From: Aequitasia sp047973235
GTDB taxonomy: Bacteria > Bacillota > Clostridia > Lachnospirales > Lachnospiraceae
Length of the DNA stretch: 31,127 nt
Assembly: GCA_047973235.1 (NCBI GenBank)
Contig: JBKEBP010000117.1
Location: 1 to 31,127 of the forward strand
Reading direction: 5' to 3'
The notes under the pieces are model-generated. The model was given only the letters and a program-made list of their open reading frames with translations, was not told where the DNA came from and made no database searches. Positions 1 through 8,124 of this stretch are shown one piece after another; within the stretch, counting starts at the first letter, position 1, and each line of letters opens with the position of its first letter. The position numbers and the translations under genes were made by a program.

Positions 1-172
1 CCGTTACTTCTGCATTATACTTATCTTTTAACCTAAGTGCTGCTTCAAGACCCGCCTTATCATCCGGATTCATAATCGCAAGCATTGCTCCACGATTAAG
101 TGTTCCGTCCGGATTAAACTGAACTCCGCCTTTAGTGTCAGGCACTTGTTTTATACAAACTACTACTTTCAT
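1..172 (-). CDS. etfB: Electron transfer flavoprotein beta subunit (N-terminal part; runs off the window)
   Basis: The minus strand from 172 reads MKVVVCIKQVPDTKG and continues through NPDD and a GLEAAL segment, 57 codons up to the window edge. The start MKVVVCIKQVPD is the characteristic beginning of EtfB, which binds nucleotide/FAD with EtfA and passes electrons to butyryl-CoA dehydrogenase. A GGGAG ribosome site lies about 8 bases before the ATG. The gene starts 22 bases after the bcd stop, so it is co-transcribed with bcd. An etfA gene is expected next, outside the window. Whether this Etf is of the electron-bifurcating type cannot be judged from the 57 visible residues. Confidence 0.9.
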   Translation of the reverse strand, partial: MKVVVCIKQVPDTKGGVQFNPDGTLNRGAMLAIMNPDDKAGLEAALRLKDKYNAEVT

Positions 173-194
173 ACTTTTAATCTCCCTTACGTTC

Positions 195-1346
195 TTATCG
201 AAGTAAATCAGCCGATATAACCATTCTCTGTACTTCCGAAGTTCCTTCATATATCTCTGTTATCTTAGCATCACGCATCATACGCTCTACATCATATTCT
301 CTGATATATCCGTATCCACCGTGTAGCTGAACAGATTTTGTTGTTACTTCCATAGCTGTTTCCGCTGCATATAGTTTTGCCATGGCTGCTTCTGCGCTAT
401 ACGGTTCACCGTTTGTCTTAGCCATAGCTGCTCTATATACCAATAGCTGTGCCGCCTTCGTCTTTGTAGCCATATCAGCCAGCTGGAACTGTGTATTTTG
501 GAACTGAGATATCGAACGACCAAACTGTTTTCTTTCTTTTACGTAAGCGACAGTAGTCTCAAGTGCTCCTTCTGCTAGTCCAAGTGCTTGTGCTGCTATA
601 CCTATACGTCCACCGTCAAGTGTATGCATAGCTATACCAAATCCTTTGCCTTGTTTACCAAGGATATTTTCTTTAGGAATTCTACAGTCTGTAAATATAA
701 GCTCATAAGTGGCTGAACCCCTGATACCCATTTTCTTTTCTTTAGTACCAAATGTAAATCCGGGTGTTCCTTTTTCAACTATAAAGGCAGAGATTTCCTT
801 CATCTTGCGGCCCTTCTTTTCCACAGTGCCGGTAACCGCTATAACTATATATGTATCTGCATATTTTCCATTTGTAATAAATACCTTAGTACCATTAAGT
901 ACCCATTCATCACCATCAAGAACTGCCTTCGTCTGCTGACCCTGTGCATCTGTTCCCGCTCCGGGTTCCGTAAGACCAAAAGCACCAAGCTTTCTACCCG
1001 ATGCAAGGTCCGGTAGATACTTCTCTTTTTGCTCAGGTGTTCCATATGTCATAATAGGGTCAATGCATAGAGAAGTATGTGCCGATACTATAACTGCAGT
1101 CGTACCACACACCTTTGCAAGCTCTTCAACACACATAGCATATGTAAGTATGTCACAGCCCTGACCACCGTATTCCTTTGGTACAGGAATTCCAAGGAAT
1201 CCGTATTTTGCCATCTTTTTTACTGTTTCTTCAGGGAAGTTTTCAGTTTCATCCACTTCCTGCGCAAGAGGCTTTACCTCATTTTCAGCAAACTCTTTAA
1301 ACAAAGTCCTTGCCATTTCATGTTTGTTACTTAAGTTAAAATCCAT
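195..1346 (-). CDS. bcd: Butyryl-CoA dehydrogenase (short-chain acyl-CoA dehydrogenase)
   Basis: This 383-residue flavoprotein has the usual length of the family. It reduces crotonyl-CoA to butyryl-CoA with electrons exchanged through Etf. FAD/substrate motifs GAFGLTEPGAGTDAQG (about 122-137) and the C-terminal EIYEGTSEVQR segment are present. By direct count the catalytic base is Glu367, the position known for clostridial and Megasphaera butyryl-CoA dehydrogenases. A GAGGAG ribosome site precedes the ATG. The gene follows abfT by 21 bases and precedes etfB, so it is the last reducing step of the 4-hydroxybutyrate operon. Homologues in standard butyrate operons sit with crt and hbd; here it sits with abfD and abfT, which fits crotonyl-CoA arising from 4-hydroxybutyryl-CoA. 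Confidence 0.93.
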   Translation of the reverse strand: MDFNLSNKHEMARTLFKEFAENEVKPLAQEVDETENFPEETVKKMAKYGFLGIPVPKEYGGQGCDILTYAMCVEELAKVCGTTAVIVSAHTSLCIDPIMTYGTPEQKEKYLPDLASGRKLGAFGLTEPGAGTDAQGQQTKAVLDGDEWVLNGTKVFITNGKYADTYIVIAVTGTVEKKGRKMKEISAFIVEKGTPGFTFGTKEKKMGIRGSATYELIFTDCRIPKENILGKQGKGFGIAMHTLDGGRIGIAAQALGLAEGALETTVAYVKERKQFGRSISQFQNTQFQLADMATKTKAAQLLVYRAAMAKTNGEPYSAEAAMAKLYAAETAMEVTTKSVQLHGGYGYIREYDVERMMRDAKITEIYEGTSEVQRMVISADLLR

Positions 1347-1367
1347 TGTATATTCTCCTCATAGTCT

Positions 1368-2681
1368 TTAGTCTTCCCACTTAACCTTAAATCTGTCTTC
1401 AAAGTTCTTAGTCAACTCTTCTTTAAAATCAGGATGAGCAATATTAATAAGTGCTTTGGCTCGTTCTCTAAGTGATTTGCCTCTTAGGTCTGCTATGCCA
1501 TACTCAGTTACAATATATGCCACATCATTTCTTCCTGTTGTAACTGCTGCGCCTTGTTCAAGCATAGGTACAATCTTCGAAACACTACCGCCCTTTGCAG
1601 TTGATGCCATTGCAATAATAGACTTACCACCTTTTGACATGTTGGCGCCTCTAACAAAGTCAACCTGACCGCCTACTCCGGAAATCTGCATAGTTCCTAT
1701 ACTCTCTGAACTGACTTGACCCATAAAGTCTACTGCTACACAAGAGTTAATAGAAATAAGATTGTCATTTTTCGCTATTATATAAGGATCATTAGTATAA
1801 TCAGATGATGCCATATATACAGCCGGATTGTCATCAATAAAGTCATATAATTTCTTGCTTCCCATAAGGAACGTTGCTACTAATTTGCCGGGGTTAAAGT
1901 TCTTACACTTATTAGTAATCACTCCGGCTTCAATCAGCTCAACAACACCGTCCGAGAACATCTCCGAATGAATACCTAAGTCCTTTTTATCTTTTAACGA
2001 TAACAGTACCGCATCAGGAAGTGCTCCGATACCCAGTTGAAGAGTGTCTCCATCACTTATAAGACTTGCGCAGTTTGCACCAATTTTTTTCTCCACATCA
2101 GAAAGCTCTGCTCGCTTTAACTCTATTAATGGAATATCTGCCTCCACTAAATAATCAAACTCGCTTAAATGCATAAAGCATTCTCCGTGACATCTCGGCA
2201 TATGTTTATTAACTTGGGCAACTTTCAACTTTGCAGTCTTAGCTGCTGTGTAAGAATAGTCAACGGAAACACCAAAGCTAACATATCCGTGCTTATCCGG
2301 TGAACTAACTTGAACTAATGCGACATCTGTAGGTAATGAGCCATCCGTAAACAGTGCCGGAATCTGTGAAAAGTATCTCGGTGTATAATCAGCTCTTCCT
2401 TCTTTTATAGCTGTTCTCTCATTTTTGGTTCCTACAAAGAGTGAGTTATGTCTGATATGACCTTTAGCTTCTTCGGTACAATACAGACTTTCTCCCATTC
2501 CTACCATGTGTGTCGTCTCTACGCCTTTTAGCTCATTCATTCGTGCCGTGAGGGCTTTCGTTAGAGCGCTTGGCTCTCCGCATGCATGTCCGATGGCAAC
2601 TCTGTCATTATCTTTTATATGACTGACCGCCTCGGCTGCACTAACATACTTGTCCTTGTACATCTCTTTAAAATTTTGCAT
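1368..2681 (-). CDS. abfT: 4-hydroxybutyrate CoA-transferase (AbfT/Cat2 family)
   Basis: The product transfers CoA from acetyl-CoA (or butyryl-CoA) to 4-hydroxybutyrate. The sequence closely follows Clostridium kluyveri Cat2 as I recall it: RADYTP, SFGVS.DY, LQLGIGALPDAVL, LGIHSEMFSDG (the Glu is the family's CoA-thioester-forming catalytic residue), QISGVGGQVDFVRGA and VTEYGIADLRGK. I place the start at the ATG at 2681 (437 residues) because GGAGTGG lies at ideal distance before it. An in-frame ATG at 2708 would add nine residues but has no ribosome site and lies next to a tandem repeat. The gene lies between abfD (55-base gap) and bcd (21-base gap). Butyryl-CoA:acetate CoA-transferases belong to the same family, so this enzyme may also release butyrate; the exact substrate preference is inference. 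Confidence 0.9.
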   Translation of the reverse strand: MQNFKEMYKDKYVSAAEAVSHIKDNDRVAIGHACGEPSALTKALTARMNELKGVETTHMVGMGESLYCTEEAKGHIRHNSLFVGTKNERTAIKEGRADYTPRYFSQIPALFTDGSLPTDVALVQVSSPDKHGYVSFGVSVDYSYTAAKTAKLKVAQVNKHMPRCHGECFMHLSEFDYLVEADIPLIELKRAELSDVEKKIGANCASLISDGDTLQLGIGALPDAVLLSLKDKKDLGIHSEMFSDGVVELIEAGVITNKCKNFNPGKLVATFLMGSKKLYDFIDDNPAVYMASSDYTNDPYIIAKNDNLISINSCVAVDFMGQVSSESIGTMQISGVGGQVDFVRGANMSKGGKSIIAMASTAKGGSVSKIVPMLEQGAAVTTGRNDVAYIVTEYGIADLRGKSLRERAKALINIAHPDFKEELTKNFEDRFKVKWED

Positions 2682-2711
2682 TTTCCACTCCACATACTTT
2701 GATTTCATTAT

Positions 2712-2743
2712 TGTTGCTTTTTATTTCTGTTGCTTTTTATTTC
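2712..2743. repeat. Exact 16-bp tandem duplication over the abfD stop codon
   Basis: The unit TGTTGCTTTTTATTTC occurs twice head to tail (2712-2727 and 2728-2743) with no mismatch. On the coding strand the inner copy contains the abfD stop (TAA at 2737-2739) and the second copy repeats the last codons and stop in another frame. The duplication lengthens the abfD-abfT spacer to 55 bases, whereas other gaps in this operon are 21-27 bases. Confidence 0.85.
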
Positions 2744-4197
2744 TGTTTCTTGTTAATTCCTGCAATGTCTTTAGCAAGTTCTTTCTTGTGCTCAACATTT
2801 GCCTGTCTGCCAATCATAATTCTCTGAGCCTGAGGTGAACCTGCACCATGCATAGATTCTGTTCTGTATCCAACTGCTGCCGTTCCAAGAGTAATGTTTT
2901 CAATAAGGCGTAAAATCCTCATCCTATCCTCTGTAGGTACATCCGCAACACCTTTTAAATACTTATCTATATAAGGTCTTAGTTTCTCATTGTCATAATC
3001 CATCTGACTTGGCATTGTAACCATAAGACCACCCGCAATATCCTCAGCAAGACGAGTTATCTCGTAAGGCATACGTGTGATATTTTGTTTACAGACATTT
3101 GCAAGTAAAGTATTTACATAATAGTTACCTGCTGCCATCTCGCAGCCCTCGCATGAGCATGCGATACCGCAAGAATAAAGCGTCTCATTCAAATGGTTCA
3201 TTTCGATTAATTTGTCTTTGATATGACTCGCTCTTGCTGCTCCGTTATAATCTGCTGCAAGTGCTGTTGCACCAATAAGTACATCACCAACACCAACTTT
3301 ACATCCACCGTAGCTTTGTCTGTGATAGGAAGCGAATCTCTCAACCATCATTCCTGCAAAATCAGTTTCACCATTTAAGAATATTAATTCATTAGGAACA
3401 AAAACGTCCTCAAAAATTACTAATGTTTCATGTCCTCCAAACTCTTTGTTTCCTATATCTATATCCGCATTTGGCTCAAGTTTTCTGGTATCACAGCTTT
3501 GACGTCCATATATCATGAATATTCCCGGTGCATCGGATGGTAGTGCAAATGATATAGCATAGTCCTTATCTTCCGGTTTCATAGCTATCGTAGGCATTAC
3601 CACAACTTCATGAGAGTTTACCATTCCTGTTTGATGTGCTTTGGATCCTCGAACTACTACTCCGTCCGGTCTTCTCTCTACTACTCGAAGATAAAGGTCC
3701 GGATCTGCTTGCTGTGAAGGTGATTTACCTCTATCGCCTTTAGGATCAGTCATAGCTCCGTCAACTACAAGATCTTCTCGTTGAATTCTATCCCAGTATT
3801 TCTTAAAATTCTCATGGTAGTTCGTTCCGTGTGCTTCGTCGCATTCATATGTTGTCGAAAACACTGCATTAGCTGCATCTAATCCTACACATCTCTGGAA
3901 GCATGAAGCCGTTTTTTGTCCTAGAAGTCTTTGCATCTTCACCTTTTTAATTAAGTCTTCAGTACTTTGATGAAGATGTGTAAATCTGTTGATTTTTTCT
4001 CCGCTAAGACTTGAAGTAGCTGTCATCAAATCCTCGTATTCCGGTTGTTGTGCCATCTCATAGGTCATTGCTACTGAGTTCATAGATGGCTTGATAATAG
4101 GATTTTCAGTAGGGTCATCTACCTTCTCTCCCATTAGATAAACGTCTAAATTAAGCTTCTTCAAACTTTCAATATATTCTTCTCTTGTTTTTAACAT
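2737..4197 (-). CDS. abfD: 4-hydroxybutyryl-CoA dehydratase (also acts as vinylacetyl-CoA delta-isomerase)
   Basis: This 486-residue [4Fe-4S]/FAD enzyme converts 4-hydroxybutyryl-CoA to crotonyl-CoA by a ketyl-radical mechanism. All four known cluster ligands fall at the numbering reported for the Clostridium aminobutyricum enzyme: Cys99 and Cys103 (SCFQRC), His292 and Cys299 (YHRQSYGGC). The functional residues Thr190 (HQT), Glu257 (GGHE), Tyr296 and Lys300 are also in place. This argues strongly for an active enzyme rather than a 4-hydroxyphenylacetate 3-monooxygenase relative. An AGGAGG ribosome site precedes the ATG. The gene follows 4hbD by 27 bases. The enzyme is oxygen-sensitive in studied species, which fits an anaerobe. 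Confidence 0.96.
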   Translation of the reverse strand: MLKTREEYIESLKKLNLDVYLMGEKVDDPTENPIIKPSMNSVAMTYEMAQQPEYEDLMTATSSLSGEKINRFTHLHQSTEDLIKKVKMQRLLGQKTASCFQRCVGLDAANAVFSTTYECDEAHGTNYHENFKKYWDRIQREDLVVDGAMTDPKGDRGKSPSQQADPDLYLRVVERRPDGVVVRGSKAHQTGMVNSHEVVVMPTIAMKPEDKDYAISFALPSDAPGIFMIYGRQSCDTRKLEPNADIDIGNKEFGGHETLVIFEDVFVPNELIFLNGETDFAGMMVERFASYHRQSYGGCKVGVGDVLIGATALAADYNGAARASHIKDKLIEMNHLNETLYSCGIACSCEGCEMAAGNYYVNTLLANVCKQNITRMPYEITRLAEDIAGGLMVTMPSQMDYDNEKLRPYIDKYLKGVADVPTEDRMRILRLIENITLGTAAVGYRTESMHGAGSPQAQRIMIGRQANVEHKKELAKDIAGINKKQK

Positions 4198-4224
4198 AAC
4201 TTTTTCCTCCTAATAATTTTGAGA

Positions 4225-5331
4225 CTATATACATCTCTTATATATCGTTTTTATTTGTTCTTTTGACAATTCTATAGGATTCTTAGCCAAAAGTCTCTGC
4301 TGATTTGTAATAACTGATTCTGCCATCTCATCACACTTTGCTTCATCTACTCCGAGTGCTCCAAGTTTCTCTCTTTCAAGTACAAAATCAAGCAATGCAA
4401 ACATCTTACCAAATGACTCTTCCTTACTGCAACTGAATATTTCAGATAAAATTTCTTCTGCCGGACTTAAATCTGCACCTAGTTCTCTATACATGTTAAA
4501 TGTTCCTTCAAATACCATGTGATTTGCCTTACCGTGCGGCACATGATATAGTCCGCCGATAGGATATGCAAGCGCATGAACTGCAGCACATCCTGCATTT
4601 CCAAATGCAACTCCTGCCATTGTACTTGCTATAAGGAAATCTTCCATGTCTTCAGGGAGTTTAGCTTCCCCGGCATCTCTCATCTTCATATACCCACCTA
4701 ATATTTTATGCATAGCTTCTTTCCCAAACATTCTTGAAAATGGCGTTGCAAGTGGCGATACGTATGATTCCATTGCATGAACTAATGCGTCGATAGAACT
4801 TGTTGCAAATACGAAATATGGTAATGTCTTAAGCATAGCAGGAACAAGTGCTGCTTCATCAGCATATAATTGTTGCACTGCAAGCCCCATCTTAGTTTGT
4901 TTTTTCTTAAATTCAAGAATCGAAATATTTGTAACCTCACTTCCGGTTCCGCAGGTTGTAGGTATTACGATTAGTTCTCTTATCTTTTCAAGATCAGCAC
5001 CTTTAGCATATATTTGTTCAACATTATAGTCATCATTAAATAGTAATAATTTAGATATGTCGATTACCGTACCGCCACCGATGGCGATTATCCTCTTGTA
5101 GTTTTTCCCTTTTATATCAGAAAGTACTGCATCAACCATTTCATCCGATGGCTCTCCCTGACCGTATTTTTCCTGATAAAGTACATCGCAAGGTGCCACA
5201 CTTCCATTTAATGCAGGAGTAAGTACATATTCATTCGTTACAATTAAGTCGCCTTCTCCTATCTTCTTTTCTCCTATAAACTTAGCAAGTGAATCATAGA
5301 TAGCAATAGTTGGTTTGATTAAAAAATTCAT
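4225..5331 (-). CDS. 4hbD: NAD-dependent 4-hydroxybutyrate dehydrogenase (iron-containing alcohol dehydrogenase family)
   Basis: This 368-residue group III alcohol dehydrogenase reduces succinate semialdehyde to 4-hydroxybutyrate. The nucleotide motif AIGGGTVIDISK is at about 83-94, PTTCGTGSEVT at 124-134. The metal-binding set is Asp181 and His185 (DALVHAMESY), His252 and His266 (HVPHGKAN). Length and motifs match clostridial 4HbD (about 370 residues). A GGAGG ribosome site is 6 bases before the ATG. It is the first gene of the left operon (4hbD-abfD-abfT-bcd-etfB). The leader is about 100 bases long if the promoter at 5440-5468 is used. Other iron alcohol dehydrogenases share these motifs; the assignment to 4-hydroxybutyrate rests largely on the neighbours abfD, abfT and sucD. 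Confidence 0.9.
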   Translation of the reverse strand: MNFLIKPTIAIYDSLAKFIGEKKIGEGDLIVTNEYVLTPALNGSVAPCDVLYQEKYGQGEPSDEMVDAVLSDIKGKNYKRIIAIGGGTVIDISKLLLFNDDYNVEQIYAKGADLEKIRELIVIPTTCGTGSEVTNISILEFKKKQTKMGLAVQQLYADEAALVPAMLKTLPYFVFATSSIDALVHAMESYVSPLATPFSRMFGKEAMHKILGGYMKMRDAGEAKLPEDMEDFLIASTMAGVAFGNAGCAAVHALAYPIGGLYHVPHGKANHMVFEGTFNMYRELGADLSPAEEILSEIFSCSKEESFGKMFALLDFVLEREKLGALGVDEAKCDEMAESVITNQQRLLAKNPIELSKEQIKTIYKRCI

Positions 5332-5385
5332 AAGATTCCTCCATTCTTCTAATTGTCTTCTGATTGATTTGGTTTTATTATTGTT

Positions 5386-5423
5386 GTTAATATTTTAACG
5401 CTGATGGGATAAAAAAAACCCAT
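5386..5423. other. Two small inverted repeats in the presumed 4hbD leader
   Basis: GTTAA-TATT-TTAAC lies at 5386-5399. ATGGG at 5404-5408 pairs with CCCAT at 5419-5423 around an A/T loop. Both would sit in the 5' untranslated part of the 4hbD transcript. The stems are only 5 bp, so they may be chance; no riboswitch family is recognised. Confidence 0.3.
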
Positions 5424-5439
5424 AAAGCCAGTTAAGAAA

Positions 5440-5468
5440 AGTATATCGAATAGTCCACTATATGTATA
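5440..5468 (-). promoter_or_regulatory. Predicted promoter of the 4hbD-abfD-abfT-bcd-etfB operon
   Basis: Read on the minus strand, TATACA (5463-5468), a 17-base spacer and TATACT (5440-5445) form a sigma-A-like promoter about 110 bases before the 4hbD start. The spacer contains ATAGT-GG-ACTAT, a perfect 5-2-5 inverted repeat (5450-5461). The -35/-10 arrangement and most bases match the cat1 promoter (19 of 29 positions identical). Confidence 0.6.
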
Positions 5469-5477
5469 ATGTATTTA
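5457..5477 (-). promoter_or_regulatory. Copy 1 of a 21-bp shared box (candidate LysR operator)
   Basis: On the minus strand the box reads TAAATAC, then ATTA, then TACATATAGT. The same box occurs before cat1 at 6506-6526 with only two A/T differences. In both places it overlaps the -35 hexamer and ends about 12 bases before the -10. The regulator is inferred to be the LysR protein encoded between the two sites. No other copy was noticed in the window. Confidence 0.55.
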
Positions 5478-5528
5478 CCGCATATTCATTATATCTTTTC
5501 TGTATATCTGCAATATATGATATTTTTT

Positions 5529-6425
5529 TTACTTTTCTAAATCCCGAAGAATCATCTTTTTAAGCTTATTTGCCGCAATGTTTAAACTTCTGCTGCTATC
5601 CGTAACCATACAAATAGATCTGGATGGTATTTGCTGAACTAAAGAAATTTTAATCACTTCGCCATTATTGATGGCAGTCGTAGCAAACTCCTCCGGAATA
5701 AATGCAATCCCCAGGTTGTTCTTTACAAGTGGAAGTAGTTGATCCGTAGTTGCCGTTTCTGTATCAGGAGATAACACTAGTCCATGGTTTGAATAGAATG
5801 TGTTATAGAACTCTCTTGTAGTCGTATTTTTACCGAGACATATAAGTGGGTATTTAGATATTTCTTTTATATCTCTTGTTTTTTTAGCAAGTTCTTTATA
5901 CCTATTACTCCCTATTAATATTTCGTGAAAGTTCTTTAACTTAGTTTCTACAAAAGGCTTTTTTAGGTTAAAAGGTGTTGTCACAAGTGAAAAGTCAACT
6001 GTTCCGTCCTTAACAGCTTGTAGTGCTTGTGGTGTAGATTGATTAGATAGCTTAAGGCGTATGCCCGGATGTACTTCATGAAAGCGTTTGAGTTCAGGCA
6101 ATAAGATACCGTGTAAGGCAGTATTGCTAACACCAATAGTTACAACACCACTCTCTAAGTTCTTATCATTTGTCAGCTCAAGTTCTGCTGCTTTGAACTG
6201 TTCATATGCAACTGCTACATGCGCATATAGTTTCTCACCTTCCGGTGTTAATGTAGCTCCTCTGTTACTTCTGACAAATAGCTTGCAGCTTAATTGACTT
6301 TCAAGGTTGTTTATATATTTAGTCAGATTAGGTTGATTGCTGTTTAGAACATTTGCTGCCTGTGTGAAACTCTGATATTTGGCTACATAATAAAATATTC
6401 TGTAATAATCATATGTTATCTCCAT
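5529..6425 (-). CDS. LysR-family transcriptional regulator of the 4-hydroxybutyrate/succinate genes
   Basis: This 298-residue protein has the LysR layout. The N-terminal winged helix-turn-helix (about 5-64) has the recognition region SFTQAANVLNSNQPNLTKYI (20-38) and TLTPEGEKLY. An effector-binding periplasmic-protein-like domain follows (about 90-295). A GAGGAG ribosome site precedes the ATG. The gene lies between the two arms of the pathway, divergent from cat1 (180-base gap) and upstream of 4hbD in the same direction (197-base gap). That is the usual place for a LysR protein controlling its neighbours. The effector could be succinate, succinate semialdehyde, 4-hydroxybutyrate or a CoA ester; the sequence does not say which. 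Confidence 0.88.
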   Translation of the reverse strand: MEITYDYYRIFYYVAKYQSFTQAANVLNSNQPNLTKYINNLESQLSCKLFVRSNRGATLTPEGEKLYAHVAVAYEQFKAAELELTNDKNLESGVVTIGVSNTALHGILLPELKRFHEVHPGIRLKLSNQSTPQALQAVKDGTVDFSLVTTPFNLKKPFVETKLKNFHEILIGSNRYKELAKKTRDIKEISKYPLICLGKNTTTREFYNTFYSNHGLVLSPDTETATTDQLLPLVKNNLGIAFIPEEFATTAINNGEVIKISLVQQIPSRSICMVTDSSRSLNIAANKLKKMILRDLEK

Positions 6426-6505
6426 ACTCTGCCTCCTCGTATTTACAAATGTCTCGCTTCATAATAACATATCTGATATACATAATCTATATAATCAGTA
6501 TATTA

Positions 6506-6526
6506 TAAATACTTTTTACATATAGT
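6506..6526 (+). promoter_or_regulatory. Copy 2 of the 21-bp shared box (candidate LysR operator)
   Basis: The plus strand reads TAAATAC, then TTTT, then TACATATAGT, identical to the 4hbD copy at 19 of 21 positions. It overlaps the cat1 -35 hexamer. A looser dyad upstream, CTGAT (from 6474) with ATCAG (ending 6499), could be a second contact site in the lysR-cat1 gap, but its 5-bp arms are weak evidence. Confidence 0.55.
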
Positions 6527-6543
6527 TCCGGTTGTTATATACT
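6515..6543 (+). promoter_or_regulatory. Predicted promoter of cat1-sucD
   Basis: TTTACA (6515-6520), a 17-base spacer and TATACT (6538-6543) form a good sigma-A promoter. Transcription would begin near 6550, giving a leader of about 55 bases that ends in GGAGG (6595-6599) before the cat1 ATG. Confidence 0.7.
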
Positions 6544-6605
6544 CACACATAAGACTATTCAATTGTTATTACTTTAACGTTATTGATTTAACATGGAGGT
6601 TTAAA

Positions 6606-8099
6606 ATGAATGAAATTTTAAAGAAAAGGATTCGAAACACCGATCTACTTGATAAAGTAGTATCAGCTGATGAGGCAGTATCCCATATCAAACCGGGAAT
6701 GACTCTTGGTGTAAGCGGCTTTACCATCGCCGGTTATCCTAAGATGACGGCAACTGCACTTTCCAAAAGAGCTGATGCAGGTGAAAAGCTCAATCTAACC
6801 GTCTACTCCGGGGCATCGCTTGGAGATGAATTTGATGGTGAGCTTACCAGAAAAGGTGTATTTAAGAAAAGAATCCCTTATCAAACAAACAACGACTTGA
6901 GAAATGCTATAAATGCCGGCAAAGTAGGCTACTTTGATATGGCACTAGGTGAATTACCTGTTTGGATTAAAAATGGAATACTTAATCACATTGATGTAGC
7001 TGTTGTAGAAGCAACCGCTATTGATGAGGAAGGAAATATCATTCCTACTACTTCAATAGGCGTATCCAACACATACGTTGAATGTGCTGATGTTGTAATT
7101 GTCGAGCTTAATACATATGTCCCGGCAGAGCTGGAAGGAATACATGATGTGTTCTCACCACAGAAGGCGCCTAATACTGAACCTATCATGATTGTTAAAC
7201 CAAGTGACCGTATTGGCACACCTTACATAAAATGCAATCCGGATAAGATAGTTGCTATCGTTGAAAGTGATATTCCTGACAACGGAAGAGGTGTATTGCC
7301 ACCGGATGATGAGTTTAAAATGATGGCCGAAAATCTCATAAGTTTCCTTGAAGGCGAAGTAAAAGCCGGCAGGCTATGTGATCCACTGCCTCCACTTCAA
7401 GCGGGAATCGGCAGTGTTACAAATGCAGTACTTGATGGTTTACAAGCTTCTTCCTTTGAGCATATGACCGTATATTCTGAGGTTTTGCAAAATTCAATAT
7501 TTGAATTGATGGATAGCGGCAAGATAGATTTTGCATGTGCAACCTCTCTTACATTGTCTTCTGATGTTAGAGATAATTTCTTTAAGAACTTTGATAAATA
7601 CAGAGACAAAATAATGCTAAGGCCACAAGAAATCAGCAATGCTCCCGAAGTAATCAGGAGACTCGGTATAATTGCAGTCAATACTGTAATAGAGGCTGAT
7701 ATTTATGGAAATACAAACTCCACTTATATAGACGGTCATCGTCTAATGAATGGTGTAGGTGGCTCCGGGGACTTCTGTCAAAATGCAGGGCTCTCAATAT
7801 TTATAACAAAATCAACTGCTAAAAACGGAACTTTATCTTCTATTGTTCCTCTCGTTAGCCACATTGACCATACTATACATGAGATACACGTACTTATAAC
7901 AGAGCAAGGTGCTGCGGATTTACGCGGACTAGATCCGATGGATCGTGCGAGAACTATTATAGATAACTGCGCACATCCAAATTTCAGACCGGCACTTCAT
8001 GCATACCTCGATGAGGCATATGATAGCAGCCCCAATAAACATAAACCGGTTAATTTAAAAGCAGCTGTTGAATTTAAAAAATCTATAACACATAGTTAA
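6606..8099 (+). CDS. cat1: Succinyl-CoA:acetate CoA-transferase (acetyl-CoA hydrolase/transferase family)
   Basis: This 497-residue class I CoA-transferase activates succinate with CoA from acetyl-CoA. Family marks are GVSGFTIAGYPK near the N-terminus, the catalytic glutamate at Glu292 in VYSEVLQ, GVGGSGDFCQNAG, and the C-terminal VLITEQGAADLRGLDP and CAHPNFRP. The GGAGG site is 6 bases before the ATG. It is the first gene of the right arm, followed by sucD after 25 bases. It is a different branch of the CoA-transferase superfamily from AbfT in the left arm, so the locus carries one transferase for succinate and one for 4-hydroxybutyrate. Propionyl-CoA:succinate transferases are close relatives; sucD and 4hbD support the succinate-activating role. 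Confidence 0.9.
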   Translation: MNEILKKRIRNTDLLDKVVSADEAVSHIKPGMTLGVSGFTIAGYPKMTATALSKRADAGEKLNLTVYSGASLGDEFDGELTRKGVFKKRIPYQTNNDLRNAINAGKVGYFDMALGELPVWIKNGILNHIDVAVVEATAIDEEGNIIPTTSIGVSNTYVECADVVIVELNTYVPAELEGIHDVFSPQKAPNTEPIMIVKPSDRIGTPYIKCNPDKIVAIVESDIPDNGRGVLPPDDEFKMMAENLISFLEGEVKAGRLCDPLPPLQAGIGSVTNAVLDGLQASSFEHMTVYSEVLQNSIFELMDSGKIDFACATSLTLSSDVRDNFFKNFDKYRDKIMLRPQEISNAPEVIRRLGIIAVNTVIEADIYGNTNSTYIDGHRLMNGVGGSGDFCQNAGLSIFITKSTAKNGTLSSIVPLVSHIDHTIHEIHVLITEQGAADLRGLDPMDRARTIIDNCAHPNFRPALHAYLDEAYDSSPNKHKPVNLKAAVEFKKSITHS

Positions 8100-8124
8100 A
8101 TCAAAGATTGAAAAGGAGACCAAG

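Noticed and set aside
2682..2708. Upstream ATG at 2708 as the start of abfT
   Set aside because: No ribosome site stands before it, whereas GGAGTGG precedes the ATG at 2681, and the start position of Cat2 homologues agrees better with 2681.
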